From the NCBI GenBank assembly GCA_903908065.1, contig CAIVQO010000031.1, forward strand, positions 1 through 63,203: 63,203 bases of DNA, given 5' to 3'. The position numbers and the translations under genes were made by a program. Position 1 is the stretch's first letter. Each line of letters begins with the position of its first letter. Under the pieces are notes generated by a model that searched no databases, was not told the DNA's origin, and worked only from the letters and a program-made list of their open reading frames with translations. Positions 21,671 through 30,438 of this stretch are shown piece by piece. The DNA comes from an uncultured beta proteobacterium. GTDB taxonomy: Bacteria; Pseudomonadota; Gammaproteobacteria; Burkholderiales; Rhodocyclaceae.

Positions 21671-21743
21671 GGGTTGCGGCGGCTGCCAAACCAGTTCGTG
21701 CCCTTGGGCTACCCCAGCCGGCGAGTGCACCGAAGGAGAGTGA
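21663..21743 (+). CDS. Possible 26-residue Cys-rich peptide overlapping greB
   Basis: The ATG at 21663 overlaps the greB stop in an ATGAGTGA arrangement typical of coupled translation. The frame encodes MSEGCGGCQTSSC followed by 13 more residues including one Cys (four Cys in all), and stops at 21743. It ends four bases before the next start. The CxxC spacing could bind a metal, but so short a frame may be chance. Confidence 0.3.
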   Translation: MSEGCGGCQTSSCPWATPAGECTEGE

Positions 21744-21747
21744 ACCG

Positions 21748-22128
21748 ATGCCTTTCGTCGTCTCATGGCCCGACAGGACATTTCTCGCAAGATTCGAAGG
21801 CATTGTCACCGCCAACGAAATCGAGGCAGTCAACCATTTGTTCAGCGGCGATGAAAGGCTGGACCGGGTCCGCTATTCCATATGGGATTTTTCATCCGCA
21901 AGCTCGGTTGAGGTACCGGAGCAGGAAATTGAGTACGCCGCTGCATTCGACAAGGGGGTGTCGAACGTCAAGGCACAGCTCAAGGGGGCGTTGATCGCCG
22001 CGTGCGATCCGGTCAAAGCGAAACTCGAAGCCTACCTGTCGATCGCCAAGGATCTCGACGTCGGTTGGGATACCCGCCTGTTCGATACCATGGACGCCGC
22101 CCGGGCATGGCTGGAGGCGGATCGCTGA
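21748..22128 (+). CDS. SpoIIAA/STAS-like small protein
   Basis: 126 residues from the ATG at 21748, which has AAGGAG upstream; the frame reaches back to 21667 without support. The protein has an alternating beta-alpha pattern (FLARFEGIVTANEIEAVNHLF, YSIWDFSSASSVEV) and a C-terminal FDTMDAARAWLEA helix, as in SpoIIAA-like/STAS proteins of proteobacteria. No Ser phosphorylation site can be assigned. The function is unknown. A weak hairpin involving repeat copy E follows. Confidence 0.7.
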   Translation: MPFVVSWPDRTFLARFEGIVTANEIEAVNHLFSGDERLDRVRYSIWDFSSASSVEVPEQEIEYAAAFDKGVSNVKAQLKGALIAACDPVKAKLEAYLSIAKDLDVGWDTRLFDTMDAARAWLEADR

Positions 22129-22138
22129 GCGCGGGCGG

Positions 22139-22171
22139 CGGCGGGTCGCCGTCCCGCCGGCGCCGACTTTT
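22139..22171 (+). terminator. Weak terminator-like hairpin built partly from repeat copy E
   Basis: CGGCGGG (22139-22145) pairs with CCCGCCG (22153-22159) around a 7-base loop. Only four T follow at 22168-22171, after nine further bases. The 3' arm and the T run belong to the dispersed repeat. Confidence 0.35.
22147..22170 (-). repeat. Dispersed 24-base repeat, copy E (intergenic)
   Basis: 23 of 24 positions match on the minus strand. It lies between the STAS-like gene and the end of ctaA. Confidence 0.85.
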
Positions 22172-22173
22172 GC

Positions 22174-23190
22174 TCAGGCCCGCCGATGGGCATGCACGGC
22201 CCACAGCAGCAGGCCGAACAACACCATCGCCCCGGCCTGGTGGGCAGCGCCCAGGGCCACCGGCACTTGCAGCAACAGCGTGGCGATGCCGAGCGTGACC
22301 TGCACCGCCAGCCACAGCACCAGCAGCAGCGCCGGAGTGCGTGCCGCCGGGTTTTCCTGTGCGATGCGCCAGGCCAGCCAGGGAATCAGGCCCATCAAGG
22401 CCCAGGCGATCAGGCGGTGGTCGAACTGCACCAGCGCCATGTTGGTGAAGAAGTTGAGCCACCACGGCTCGACCACGAAGCTTTCCGGCGGCAGGAAGTG
22501 TCCGTTCATCAGCGGGAAGGTGTTGTAGGCGAGGCCGGCGCGAATCCCTGCAACCAGTGCGCCCGACAGCACCATCACGAACACCAGCGGCACCAGGACG
22601 TTGCCAAGCCTGCGCGTGGCCGGCTCGCCGGCCGTCGCCGAGCGTGACTGCAACATGCCCAGCCCGGTCCAGAACATCAGGCCGAAGAGGATGAAGGCGA
22701 GGCCGAGGTGGGCGGCAAGCCGGTATTGCGAAACGCGCGGATCATCCACCAGGCCGCTCTTGACCATGTACCAGCCCATCGCGCCCTGCAGGCCGCCGAG
22801 GACGAAGAAGCCGAACACCTTGCCGGCAAGCGCCCCCTTGAGGTAGCCGCGAGCGAGGAAGTAGAGGTAGGGCAGCAGGAATACCACGCCGATGAAGCGG
22901 CCGGAAAGGCGATGCGCCCATTCCCACCAGAAGATGAACTTGAAGCCGTCCAGCGTCATGTCGTGGTTGACCTTCTGGAACTCGGGCGTCTGCTGGTACT
23001 TGGCGAAGAGTTCCAGCCAGTGGGCCTCGGAAAGCGGCGGCAGGGCGCCGATCAGCGGCTTCCACTCGACGATGGAAAGCCCGGAATGCGTCAGGCGCGT
23101 GACGCCGCCCACCACCATGGTGATGAAAACCATGGCGCAGCAGGCGAACAGCCACCAGGCCACGGCGCGTTGTTGATTACTTGTCGTCAT
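22174..23190 (-). CDS. ctaA: Heme A synthase (CtaA/COX15)
   Basis: 338 residues with eight predicted membrane helices. Family segments include [20 protein letters not shown] near residue 27, [14 protein letters not shown] with a heme-ligand His, [12 protein letters not shown], and QFDHRLIAW plus GAAHQAGA in the second half. The enzyme hydroxylates the heme O methyl group to give heme A for aa3-type cytochrome oxidase. Its start overlaps the end of moaC by 14 bases on the same strand, suggesting co-translation. No oxidase gene is in the window. Confidence 0.95.
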   Translation of the reverse strand: MTTSNQQRAVAWWLFACCAMVFITMVVGGVTRLTHSGLSIVEWKPLIGALPPLSEAHWLELFAKYQQTPEFQKVNHDMTLDGFKFIFWWEWAHRLSGRFIGVVFLLPYLYFLARGYLKGALAGKVFGFFVLGGLQGAMGWYMVKSGLVDDPRVSQYRLAAHLGLAFILFGLMFWTGLGMLQSRSATAGEPATRRLGNVLVPLVFVMVLSGALVAGIRAGLAYNTFPLMNGHFLPPESFVVEPWWLNFFTNMALVQFDHRLIAWALMGLIPWLAWRIAQENPAARTPALLLVLWLAVQVTLGIATLLLQVPVALGAAHQAGAMVLFGLLLWAVHAHRRA

Positions 23191-23695
23191 GTTTCCAGTG
23201 TCCTGACTTGCCGCCGGCCTTTTCCAGCAGCCTGATTTCCTCGATGACCATGCCGCGGTCGGCGGCCTTGCACATGTCGTAGATGGTGAGCAGGCCGGCG
23301 GCGGCGGCGGTCAAGGCCTCCATTTCGACGCCGGTGCGGCCCAGGGTTTCCGCGGTGACTTCAATGGTCACGCGGTGCTTTTTCGCGTCCAGCGAAAACT
23401 CGGCGGCAACGCGCGTCAGCGCCAGCGGATGGCACAGCGGGATCAGGTCGGCAGTGCGCTTGGCCGCCTGGATGGCGGCAATGCGAGCGATGCCGAGCAC
23501 GTCGCCCTTTTTGGCGTTGCCGCCGCGGATCAGTTCGAAGGTGGCCGGCGCCATGCGGATGCTGCCGCGGGTGCGGGCCACGCGCGCCGTTTCGGCCTTG
23601 GCGCCGACATCGACCATGTGCGCCTGGCCGGCGGTATCGAAATGGGTAAGGGTGGGCGCCACGGGCTTGGCGGCGGATTTGCGGGGGGATTTCAT
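23177..23695 (-). CDS. moaC: Cyclic pyranopterin monophosphate synthase MoaC
   Basis: 172 residues from the ATG at 23695. The MoaC core is clear: [44 protein letters not shown] and [23 protein letters not shown], with a final [12 protein letters not shown]. It carries out the second step of the first stage of molybdopterin synthesis. It is divergent from the bepA-like gene with 48 bases between the starts. Its stop lies within ctaA. Very long antisense frames across this region are shadows. Confidence 0.96.
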   Translation of the reverse strand: MKSPRKSAAKPVAPTLTHFDTAGQAHMVDVGAKAETARVARTRGSIRMAPATFELIRGGNAKKGDVLGIARIAAIQAAKRTADLIPLCHPLALTRVAAEFSLDAKKHRVTIEVTAETLGRTGVEMEALTAAAAGLLTIYDMCKAADRGMVIEEIRLLEKAGGKSGHWKHDDK

Positions 23696-23743
23696 GAAAT
23701 ACGTTGTCACAACCGGATTTTTGACAGCCGCTATCATAGCGAT

Positions 23744-25204
23744 ATGAATCCCCGTCTGCTTGCCGGCGCCCTGCTGCTTGCCATTGGCATGGTTGCCGCG
23801 CCCCCGCTTTCCGTTGCCGAAGGCCTGCCCGACCTGGGCGAGGCGGCGCAGTCCGAATTTTCCCCAGCCATGGAGCGGCGCATCGGCGAATCGATCATGC
23901 AGGACATCCGGCGCGATCCGGCCTGGCTGGACGACCCCGAGATCAATGCCTACCTCAACCGCCTCGGCAACCGCCTGGCAGCGCAAAGCACCGAGTCGCG
24001 GCAGGAGTTCGAATTCTTCGCACTCAAGGATTCCACGCTCAACGCCTTCGCCATGCCCGGCGGCTACATCGGCGTGCATACCGGCCTGCTGCTGGCCGCC
24101 GCCTCGGAATCCGAACTGGCCTCGGTGCTGGCCCACGAAATTTCGCACGTCACCCAGCGCCACCTGGCGCGGCTGGTCAACAAGTCCGGCCAGGGCCAGG
24201 TCACCAGCCTGCTGGCGATGGCGGTGGCGATCCTCGCCGCGCGCAGCAGCCCCGATCTGGCGGTCGGTGCCATGATGGCCGGGCAGGGCGCTTCGATCCA
24301 GAACCAGTTGAATTACTCGCGCGACTTCGAGCGCGAGGCCGACCGCCTCGGCCTGGTCCTGCTGGAACGCTCCGGCTTCGACATCCGCGGCATGAGCGGT
24401 TTTTTCGAGCGCCTGCAGAAATTCGGCCGCATTTACGAGAACAACGCGCCCGGTTATTTGCGCACCCACCCGCTGACCACCGAGCGCCTCGCCGACATGG
24501 GCAACCGCATCCAGTCGCGGCCCTACCGCCAGGCGGCCGACTCGCTGGAGTTCCAACTGGTGCGGGCCAAGCTGCGGGCGCAGGAAGGCACGGCGCGCGA
24601 TGCGGTGACCGAGTTCGAAACCCGTTTGCGCGAACGCAGTTTCTCCGGTGCCGAATCCGCCGTGCGCTACGGCCTGGCGCAGGCCTTGTTGCGCGACGGC
24701 AAGCCGGCCGCGGCGGAAAAGGAAATCGCCGAACTGCGCCGGCTGAAGGTGCAATCGCCGATGGTCGAAACCCTCGCCGCGCTGTTGCGGCTGAAGCAGG
24801 GCGATCCGGCGAATGCGGTGAAGCTGCTGCGCGAGGCCCAGCCGCGTTACCCGCAGGACCGCGCCATCATGTACGGCCTGGTCGAATCCCTGCAGGACGC
24901 GCGCCAGTATCCGGATGCGCTGAAGGTCAGTGTCGACGACCTGCTCAGCTACCCGTCCGACCCCCGCATGCACGCCTTGCAGGCCAAGACCTACGCCATG
25001 CTCGGCAAGCGCCTGCAGCAGCACCGCGCCCAGGCCGAGTCCTACCTGCTGCAGGGGCAACTCGCGCTGGCGGTGGAACAGATGGAGCTGGCGCAAAAAT
25101 CCGGCGACGGCAATTTTTACGAACAGTCGCAGGTCGATGCCCGCCTGCGCGAACTGAAAAAGCGCATGGCCGACGAAGCCAAGGAAGCCAAGCAGCAAAA
25201 ATAG
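23744..25204 (+). CDS. bepA: BepA-like periplasmic M48 protease with TPR domain
   Basis: 486 residues from the ATG at 23744. A signal peptide ends about residue 25. The zinc motif is HEISH (131-135) with the third ligand Glu in [26 protein letters not shown] precedes it. The C-terminal half (about 270-480) has TPR-type helix pairs ([31 protein letters not shown]). BepA promotes or degrades LptD and other outer-membrane proteins according to their folding state. The cbbQ-like gene starts 8 bases downstream. Confidence 0.92.
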   Translation: MNPRLLAGALLLAIGMVAAPPLSVAEGLPDLGEAAQSEFSPAMERRIGESIMQDIRRDPAWLDDPEINAYLNRLGNRLAAQSTESRQEFEFFALKDSTLNAFAMPGGYIGVHTGLLLAAASESELASVLAHEISHVTQRHLARLVNKSGQGQVTSLLAMAVAILAARSSPDLAVGAMMAGQGASIQNQLNYSRDFEREADRLGLVLLERSGFDIRGMSGFFERLQKFGRIYENNAPGYLRTHPLTTERLADMGNRIQSRPYRQAADSLEFQLVRAKLRAQEGTARDAVTEFETRLRERSFSGAESAVRYGLAQALLRDGKPAAAEKEIAELRRLKVQSPMVETLAALLRLKQGDPANAVKLLREAQPRYPQDRAIMYGLVESLQDARQYPDALKVSVDDLLSYPSDPRMHALQAKTYAMLGKRLQQHRAQAESYLLQGQLALAVEQMELAQKSGDGNFYEQSQVDARLRELKKRMADEAKEAKQQK

Positions 25205-25212
25205 GTCCGCCG

Positions 25213-26067
25213 ATGAAATCCACCCGATCCACACCATCCGACAGTTCGGCGCGTGCCCCGATCTCTGCCCTCGCCACGCCGCTCAAGCAGCCTGCGACCG
25301 AGCCCTATTACCATGCCGTCGGCGACGAAGTCGACGTCTTCGCCGCCGCCGCGCAAAGCCAGTTGCCGGTGATGCTGAAAGGCCCCACCGGCTGCGGCAA
25401 GACGCGCTTCGTCGAACACATGGCGTGGAAGCTGGGCCGGCCGCTGGTTACCGTCGCCTGCCACGACGACCTGACCACTGCCGACCTGGTCGGCCGCTAC
25501 CTGATCGTCGGCGATGAAACCGTCTGGCTCGACGGCCCGCTCACCGCCGCGGTGCGCGCCGGCGCCATCTGCTACCTCGACGAAATCGTCGAGGCACGCA
25601 AGGACACCACCGTGGTGATCCATCCGCTGACCGACTCGCGGCGCGCCTTGCCGGTGGAAAAGCGCGGCGAATACCTCACGGCGCCGCCCGACTTCATGCT
25701 GGTGATTTCCTACAACCCCGGCTACCAGAGCGTGCTCAAGGAAATGAAGCCGAGCACACGGCAGCGCTTCGTCGCCGTCGATTTCGACTACCCGCAGGCC
25801 GAGGTCGAGGCGCGCATCGTTGCCCACGAAGGCGGCGTCGATGCTGCGACTGCCGGTCGCCTGGTCAAGCTCGGCGGCCTCACGCGCAAACTCAAGGGCG
25901 CCGGGCTCGACGAAGGCGCCGGCACCCGCCTGCTGGTGCATGCGGCGCAGCTGATCGCGCGCGGCATGAACCCGCTGGCTGCCTGCACCGCCGCCATCGC
26001 CCGGCCGCTGGCCGACGAGCCGGATACGCGCAACGCGCTGGACGACCTGATCCGCGCCGTTTTCTAG
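25213..26067 (+). CDS. CbbQ/NirQ/NorQ-family MoxR-type AAA+ ATPase
   Basis: 284 residues. Walker A is GPTGCGKT (57-64), Walker B is around CYLDEIVEA (about 117-125), followed by the family block [25 protein letters not shown]. Members work with a VWA partner to insert metal into, or clear inhibitors from, an enzyme (RuBisCO for CbbQO, nitric oxide reductase for NorQD). A VWA partner follows 12 bases after its stop, but no RuBisCO or Nor genes are near, so the client is unknown. A 35-residue Ser/Thr/Pro-rich leader precedes the core. Confidence 0.9.
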   Translation: MKSTRSTPSDSSARAPISALATPLKQPATEPYYHAVGDEVDVFAAAAQSQLPVMLKGPTGCGKTRFVEHMAWKLGRPLVTVACHDDLTTADLVGRYLIVGDETVWLDGPLTAAVRAGAICYLDEIVEARKDTTVVIHPLTDSRRALPVEKRGEYLTAPPDFMLVISYNPGYQSVLKEMKPSTRQRFVAVDFDYPQAEVEARIVAHEGGVDAATAGRLVKLGGLTRKLKGAGLDEGAGTRLLVHAAQLIARGMNPLAACTAAIARPLADEPDTRNALDDLIRAVF

Positions 26068-26079
26068 CCGACGCCCGGC

Positions 26080-28155
26080 ATGAGCGAGCGCAAGCTCTTC
26101 GCCCACGAAATCGAGGCGCGGCTCGACGAACTGCTGCTGCTGAAGCTGCGCCAGCGCTCGGCCGAGCAGGCGGCGCGCCAGCTCGAAACCCTGCCGCGGG
26201 TGCGCCAGGAACGGGTGCTGCATTGGGTGGGCATCGCCGCACAGGGCGCCAACGAACTGGGCTGGCAGCTCGCATCGCAGGCCGCAGAACATGCGGCGGA
26301 GCTGGGCGATGCCTTCGACGCCTGGGCGCGCGCCGGGCTCGCCGCACATGACGGCGGCGGCATCGACGCCGCGCGCCAGGCCTGGCAGGCGGCGGTCGAG
26401 GAACTGCGGGCCGCGGCCGCGCGGCCCTCGGGCAGTGTGGCGCTGGCCGAGGTCGAGGGCCGCCTCAACCGATTCCTGCAGGCCTTGCACGGCCGCCCCC
26501 TGCGACTGGCGAGCGCCAGCCGGGCGTGGACTGACGGCGAAACCCTGTGGCTGCCGGAACGCCTGGATCGCGCCGCCGATGCCGATGGCAATCGCCGTCT
26601 GTACACCCTGCTGGCGGTGCAGCTCTGGGCCCAGGCGCGCTTTGGCAGCTTCAATGTCGATCCGGAACCGGAGTTGTCCCAGTGGCCGGATCGCAGCGCG
26701 GCGCTGGCCTGGTTCGCCCTGTTCGAGGCGATGCGCCTGGAAGCCCGGCTGGAGGCTGAACTGCCGGGCATTGCGCGCGACATCCGCGACTTGCGCGGCC
26801 CCTGGCCGGCGGCTTTGCAGCCTGCCGCAGACAGCCTCGCGCGGCCCGATGCAACCGCGGCCGACAGCCTGGCCTGGCTGGCCGAGCAGCGCAAAGTCGG
26901 CGCTGGCGGGACGCCGATTTACCCCCACCTGACCGGCTTCGACCCGCTGGCGGCGCGGCGTTTGCGCGCCGTGCGCATGGCGCGCGACAGCAAGACACTG
27001 CGCCGGGCGCTGAACATCATGCGCGCGGTCGACCCGCATACGCGCGGCGGTGCCGGCGATCGCGAGCAGGCGCCGCTGGCGGCGGAGGGCGATGCCTTGC
27101 CGCCCGACCTGCAGGCCGAGGAATTGCAGGGCCTGCCGCCGGACGCGCAAGCCGCCGCGCAGTCGCTGCAGCAGGATCTCGACGGCATGCCGCCGGAAAT
27201 CCTCAGCCCCGCCGGTCCCGGCGCCTGGCAGCCCGAGGGGCGCGAGGAAAGCGAGGCACCGGTGGCCGAACCGGAGGGGCGCCCCGATGCCGTCTATGAC
27301 GAGTGGGACTACCGGCGCGAGGCCTGGCGCCGCGACTGGTGCCACCTGTACGAAAGCGAAGGCCCGGCCGGCGAGGATGCATGGGTCGAGGGCGTGCGCA
27401 GCCGCCATGCCCACCTGATCCGCAGCATCCGCCGCCGCTTCGAATCCCTGCGCGGCGAAGACAAGGCCGAGCGGCGCCAGCTCGACGGCGAGGAGATCGA
27501 CCTCGACGCCCAGGTCGAGGCGCGCGCCGATCGGCGCAGCGGCTCGGAACCCTCGCCGCGCTTGTTCATCCACCGGCGCCAGATTGAGCGCTCGCTGGCG
27601 GTGATGTTCATGGTCGACATGAGCGGCTCGACCAAGGGCTGGGTCAATGACGCCGAACGCGAATCCCTGGTGCTGCTGTGCGAAGCGATCGAGGCGCTGG
27701 GCGACCGCTACGCGATCTACGGCTTTTCGGGCTGGACGCGCACGCGCTGCGACATCTACCGCATCAAGTCCTTCACCGATCGCTACGACGCCGCGACGCG
27801 GCGGCGCATCGCCGGCATCGAAGCGTGCGACTACACGCGCATGGGCGTCGCCGTGCGCCACCTCTCCGGCCTGCTGCAGGGCCAGGCCACGCGCCACAAG
27901 TTGCTGGTGACGCTATCCGATGGCCGGCCCGACGACCATGGCGACGAGTACCGCGGCCGCTACGGCATCGAGGACACCCGCCGCGCCCTGCTCGAAGCGC
28001 GCGAGAAGGGCATCCGCGGCTATTGCGTGACCATCGACCGTCACGGCGCCGACTACTTGCCGCAGCTCTATGGCCCGGCGCATTATTCGGTGATCGACGA
28101 CGCCAGCCAGCTGCCGCGCAAGCTGGCCGAGATCTACCGCAAGCTGACGGCATGA
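26080..28155 (+). CDS. CbbO/NorD-like VWA-domain protein
   Basis: 691 residues. The N-terminal 400 residues are helical and rich in Ala and Leu, followed by an acidic Pro/Glu-rich spacer. The C-terminal VWA domain (about 505-690) has the MIDAS motif DMSGS (about 513-517), later Thr in DYTRMGVAVRHLSG and Asp in LSDGRPDD, so metal binding looks intact. It ends with the family block RHGADYLPQLYG. It is the partner of the upstream AAA+ ATPase. Repeat copy F is read in frame as KVGAGGTP near residue 272. Confidence 0.88.
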   Translation: MSERKLFAHEIEARLDELLLLKLRQRSAEQAARQLETLPRVRQERVLHWVGIAAQGANELGWQLASQAAEHAAELGDAFDAWARAGLAAHDGGGIDAARQAWQAAVEELRAAAARPSGSVALAEVEGRLNRFLQALHGRPLRLASASRAWTDGETLWLPERLDRAADADGNRRLYTLLAVQLWAQARFGSFNVDPEPELSQWPDRSAALAWFALFEAMRLEARLEAELPGIARDIRDLRGPWPAALQPAADSLARPDATAADSLAWLAEQRKVGAGGTPIYPHLTGFDPLAARRLRAVRMARDSKTLRRALNIMRAVDPHTRGGAGDREQAPLAAEGDALPPDLQAEELQGLPPDAQAAAQSLQQDLDGMPPEILSPAGPGAWQPEGREESEAPVAEPEGRPDAVYDEWDYRREAWRRDWCHLYESEGPAGEDAWVEGVRSRHAHLIRSIRRRFESLRGEDKAERRQLDGEEIDLDAQVEARADRRSGSEPSPRLFIHRRQIERSLAVMFMVDMSGSTKGWVNDAERESLVLLCEAIEALGDRYAIYGFSGWTRTRCDIYRIKSFTDRYDAATRRRIAGIEACDYTRMGVAVRHLSGLLQGQATRHKLLVTLSDGRPDDHGDEYRGRYGIEDTRRALLEAREKGIRGYCVTIDRHGADYLPQLYGPAHYSVIDDASQLPRKLAEIYRKLTA
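26893..26916 (+). repeat. Dispersed 24-base repeat, copy F (cbbO-like gene)
   Basis: 23 of 24 positions match. It is read as KVGAGGTP, in the same frame as copy N in queA. Confidence 0.8.
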
Positions 28156-28171
28156 ACGGGAGGCAACAGGC

Positions 28172-28921
28172 ATGAGCGCAGGATCAAACGAATTCGCAGG
28201 CAAGGTGGCACTGGTTACCGGCTCCAGCAGCGGCATCGGCGAGGCCATCGCGCGGCGCCTGGCGGCGCTGGGGGCCTCGGTGGTGATCAACTCGGCCAAA
28301 TCGGTCGAGGCGGGGCAGCGCGTCGCCGCCGAACTCGGCGACAAGGCGCTCTACGTGCAGGCCGACATCGCCACGGCCGACGCGCCGCAGCGCCTGCTCG
28401 ACGCCACGCTGGCGCGCTTCGGCCGGCTCGACATCCTGGTGAATAACGCCGGCTGGACCACGGTGGTGCCGCATGCCGACCTCGATGCACTTACCGACGA
28501 GATCTTCCTCAAGACCTTCGATGTCAATGTCACCGGCACCTGGCGCCTGACCCGGGCCGCCATGCCGCATCTGGCGAAGAGCGAGGACGGCAACGTGCTC
28601 ACCATCACCTCGATCGCCGGCGTGCGCCCGGTGGGCAGCTCGATCGCCTATTCGATGGCCAAGGCCGCGCTGAACCAGATGACGCGGCTGCTGGCCAAGT
28701 CCTGCGGCCCGGTGCGGGTCAATGCCGTGGCGCCGGGGTTGGTCGAAACGCCGTGGACGGCCGACTGGGCCGCGCAGCATGAAGCGGTCAAGGCGCGCGC
28801 GCCGCTGAAGCGTTCCGCCACGCCCGAGGATTGCGTCGAGGCCGCCCTGGCCTTGTTGCGCAATCGCTATGCCACCGGCCAGGTGTTCGTGGTCGATGGT
28901 GGCCTGACGCTGGTGATGTAG
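28172..28921 (+). CDS. Short-chain dehydrogenase/reductase
   Basis: 249 residues. The cofactor motif is TGSSSGIG (about 16-23), with NNAG further on. The catalytic Ser-Tyr-Lys set is in ITSIAG and YSMAKAA (Tyr about 160, Lys about 164). The C-terminus has the common GQVFVVDGG. It is a classical SDR, probably NAD(P)(H)-dependent, with unknown substrate. It follows the cbbO-like gene by 16 bases and precedes a dioxygenase gene by 7, so it belongs to the same transcription unit. Confidence 0.9.
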   Translation: MSAGSNEFAGKVALVTGSSSGIGEAIARRLAALGASVVINSAKSVEAGQRVAAELGDKALYVQADIATADAPQRLLDATLARFGRLDILVNNAGWTTVVPHADLDALTDEIFLKTFDVNVTGTWRLTRAAMPHLAKSEDGNVLTITSIAGVRPVGSSIAYSMAKAALNQMTRLLAKSCGPVRVNAVAPGLVETPWTADWAAQHEAVKARAPLKRSATPEDCVEAALALLRNRYATGQVFVVDGGLTLVM

Positions 28922-28928
28922 CGTCACC

Positions 28929-29633
28929 ATGAACCGACGGATCGCCATTGCCCGCCCGCAAAGCGGAGTTCCGTGCACGCAGAGCGGCGTGGCGCCGACT
29001 TTTGCCTCGGAGCCGGCGTGCAACGCGCGTCGCCGGCTGCTCCTGCTGGCGTCGCTGCTCGCCCTGCCTGTGGCGCGCGCCGCTATCGACCTCGTCGCGA
29101 CGCCGGCGCAGATGCTCGGCCCCTTCTATCCGTTGCAACCCGATAGCCGTGCCGGCAATGACCTGGCGCGCGGCGAGCGCGGGCGGGCGCAGGGCGCGCC
29201 GCTGACCATCGTCGGCGCGGTGCGCGATACGGCGGGCCGGGCGCTGCCGGGCGTGCTGGTCGAGATCTGGCAGACCAATGCCCACGGCCGCTACCATCAC
29301 CCGCATGACGACAGCCCGCAGCCGCTGGACCCCAACTTCCAGGGCTACGGCCGGGCCACCACCGATGCCGAGGGCGCCTACCGTTTCGCCACCATCGCGC
29401 CGGTGGCCTACCCGGGGCGCACGCCGCATGTGCATTTCCGCCTCAGCCGCGGCGGCCGCGAACTGCTGGTGACGCAGATGTACCTGCCGGAGGCAGCTGC
29501 CGCCAACGAGCGCGACGGGCTTTACCGGTCCGTCGGCGATGCGGCGGCGCGGCGGCGGTTGCTCGGCGTGGCGGTGCCGGGGGCCAGCGGAACATTGCGC
29601 TTCGACATCGTGCTCGCTGCGGCGCGCGACTGA
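28929..29633 (+). CDS. Exported intradiol dioxygenase-like protein (protocatechuate 3,4-dioxygenase fold)
   Basis: 234 residues. The core has LGPFYP, a strand VEIWQTNAHGRYHHP with a candidate Tyr iron ligand, GAYRFATIAPVAYPGRTPHVHF with the two His ligands, and LVTQMYLP. A signal-like stretch (RRRLLLLASLLALPVARA) lies at about residues 35-52, so it is probably exported, unlike the cytoplasmic ring-cleaving enzymes. Before it lies an odd 34-residue leader containing the half copy G of the dispersed repeat; the true start may be later than 28929. Without aromatic-degradation neighbours the substrate is open. Confidence 0.78.
   Translation: MNRRIAIARPQSGVPCTQSGVAPTFASEPACNARRRLLLLASLLALPVARAAIDLVATPAQMLGPFYPLQPDSRAGNDLARGERGRAQGAPLTIVGAVRDTAGRALPGVLVEIWQTNAHGRYHHPHDDSPQPLDPNFQGYGRATTDAEGAYRFATIAPVAYPGRTPHVHFRLSRGGRELLVTQMYLPEAAAANERDGLYRSVGDAAARRRLLGVAVPGASGTLRFDIVLAAARD
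28991..29002 (-). repeat. Partial dispersed repeat, copy G (half element)
   Basis: Only the half equivalent to AAAGTCGGCGCC is present; the rest does not match. It lies in the leader of the dioxygenase frame. Confidence 0.4.
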
Positions 29634-29667
29634 GCGCAGCGCAGCGCCACCGGGCGTTATCGTCCGG

Positions 29668-30438
29668 CTACCAGTACTTCTCGAAGGCCATCTGGCCCGG
29701 CGCGCCGCGGCGGCTGGTGGCGAAGCCGCGTCCGCCGAGGAATTCGCGCAACTCGCGCGTCATCTCCGGGTTGCCGCAGACCATCAGCCGCGAGTCGGCG
29801 AGGCTAAGCTGGCTGGCCGCGGCCTGCTCCAGGCGGCCGTCGGCCAGCAGGCGCGGGATGCGGTCGGCCAGCGCCGTGGCGCCGGGTTCGCGGGTGACGA
29901 TGGGCAGGTAGCAAAGGTTGGCGGTCGACTCGGGCAGCAGTTCGCGCTGCTGCAGGACGGCGATTTCGTCGCGCCAGGCCAGTTCGGCGGCCTGGCGCAC
30001 GCTGTGCACCAGGATCAGACGGCGGAAATTGCGCCAGACGTCCTGGCCACGCAGGATGGAAATGAAGGGGCCGAGCCCGGTGCCGCTGGCCAGCATCCAG
30101 AGGTCGCGGCCGGGCGCCAGCTGGTCCACCGTGAGGAAGCCGTAGGCGGCCTTGTCCACGCCGATTTCGTCACCGACCTGCAAGCGCGCCAGCTTCGGCG
30201 AGAGCTCGCCGTCGGGAACCAGCACTGCGATGAATTCGAGGAACGCGTCCTCTGTGGCCGAGGCCATCGAGTAGGGGCGCCACACCAGGGCGCCCGGTTC
30301 GCCGAGGCCGAGCCGGGTGTAGTGGCCAGGGCGGAAGCTGAAGGCGGCGGCGCGGCTGGTGCGAAAACTGATCAGCGTCGGCGTCCAGCGCTGGATCGCG
30401 AGCACGCGCTCGACGCTGGCTTTCGGCTCGGCGTCCAT
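29668..30438 (-). CDS. fpr: Ferredoxin-NADP+ reductase
   Basis: 256 residues from the ATG at 30438, which overlaps the stop of the upstream gene (TGATG). FAD-binding RPYSMAS and FRPGHYTRLGL lie in the first 70 residues. The NADP domain has ASGTGLGPFISILRG and CGNPEM, and the protein ends in EKYW with a C-terminal aromatic residue, all typical of bacterial Fpr. It moves electrons between NADPH and ferredoxin or flavodoxin. The long frame running back to 31140 is a shadow of the preceding gene. Confidence 0.93.
   Translation of the reverse strand: MDAEPKASVERVLAIQRWTPTLISFRTSRAAAFSFRPGHYTRLGLGEPGALVWRPYSMASATEDAFLEFIAVLVPDGELSPKLARLQVGDEIGVDKAAYGFLTVDQLAPGRDLWMLASGTGLGPFISILRGQDVWRNFRRLILVHSVRQAAELAWRDEIAVLQQRELLPESTANLCYLPIVTREPGATALADRIPRLLADGRLEQAAASQLSLADSRLMVCGNPEMTRELREFLGGRGFATSRRGAPGQMAFEKYW

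Noticed and set aside
23177-25237. 686-codon minus-strand frame over moaC and bepA
   Set aside because: Only its last 172 codons are MoaC. The rest is the antisense of the M48 protease gene, which has clear motifs.
25117-27897. 926-codon minus-strand frame
   Set aside because: Antisense of the cbbQ/cbbO-like genes; high-GC codon bias produces long open shadow frames here.
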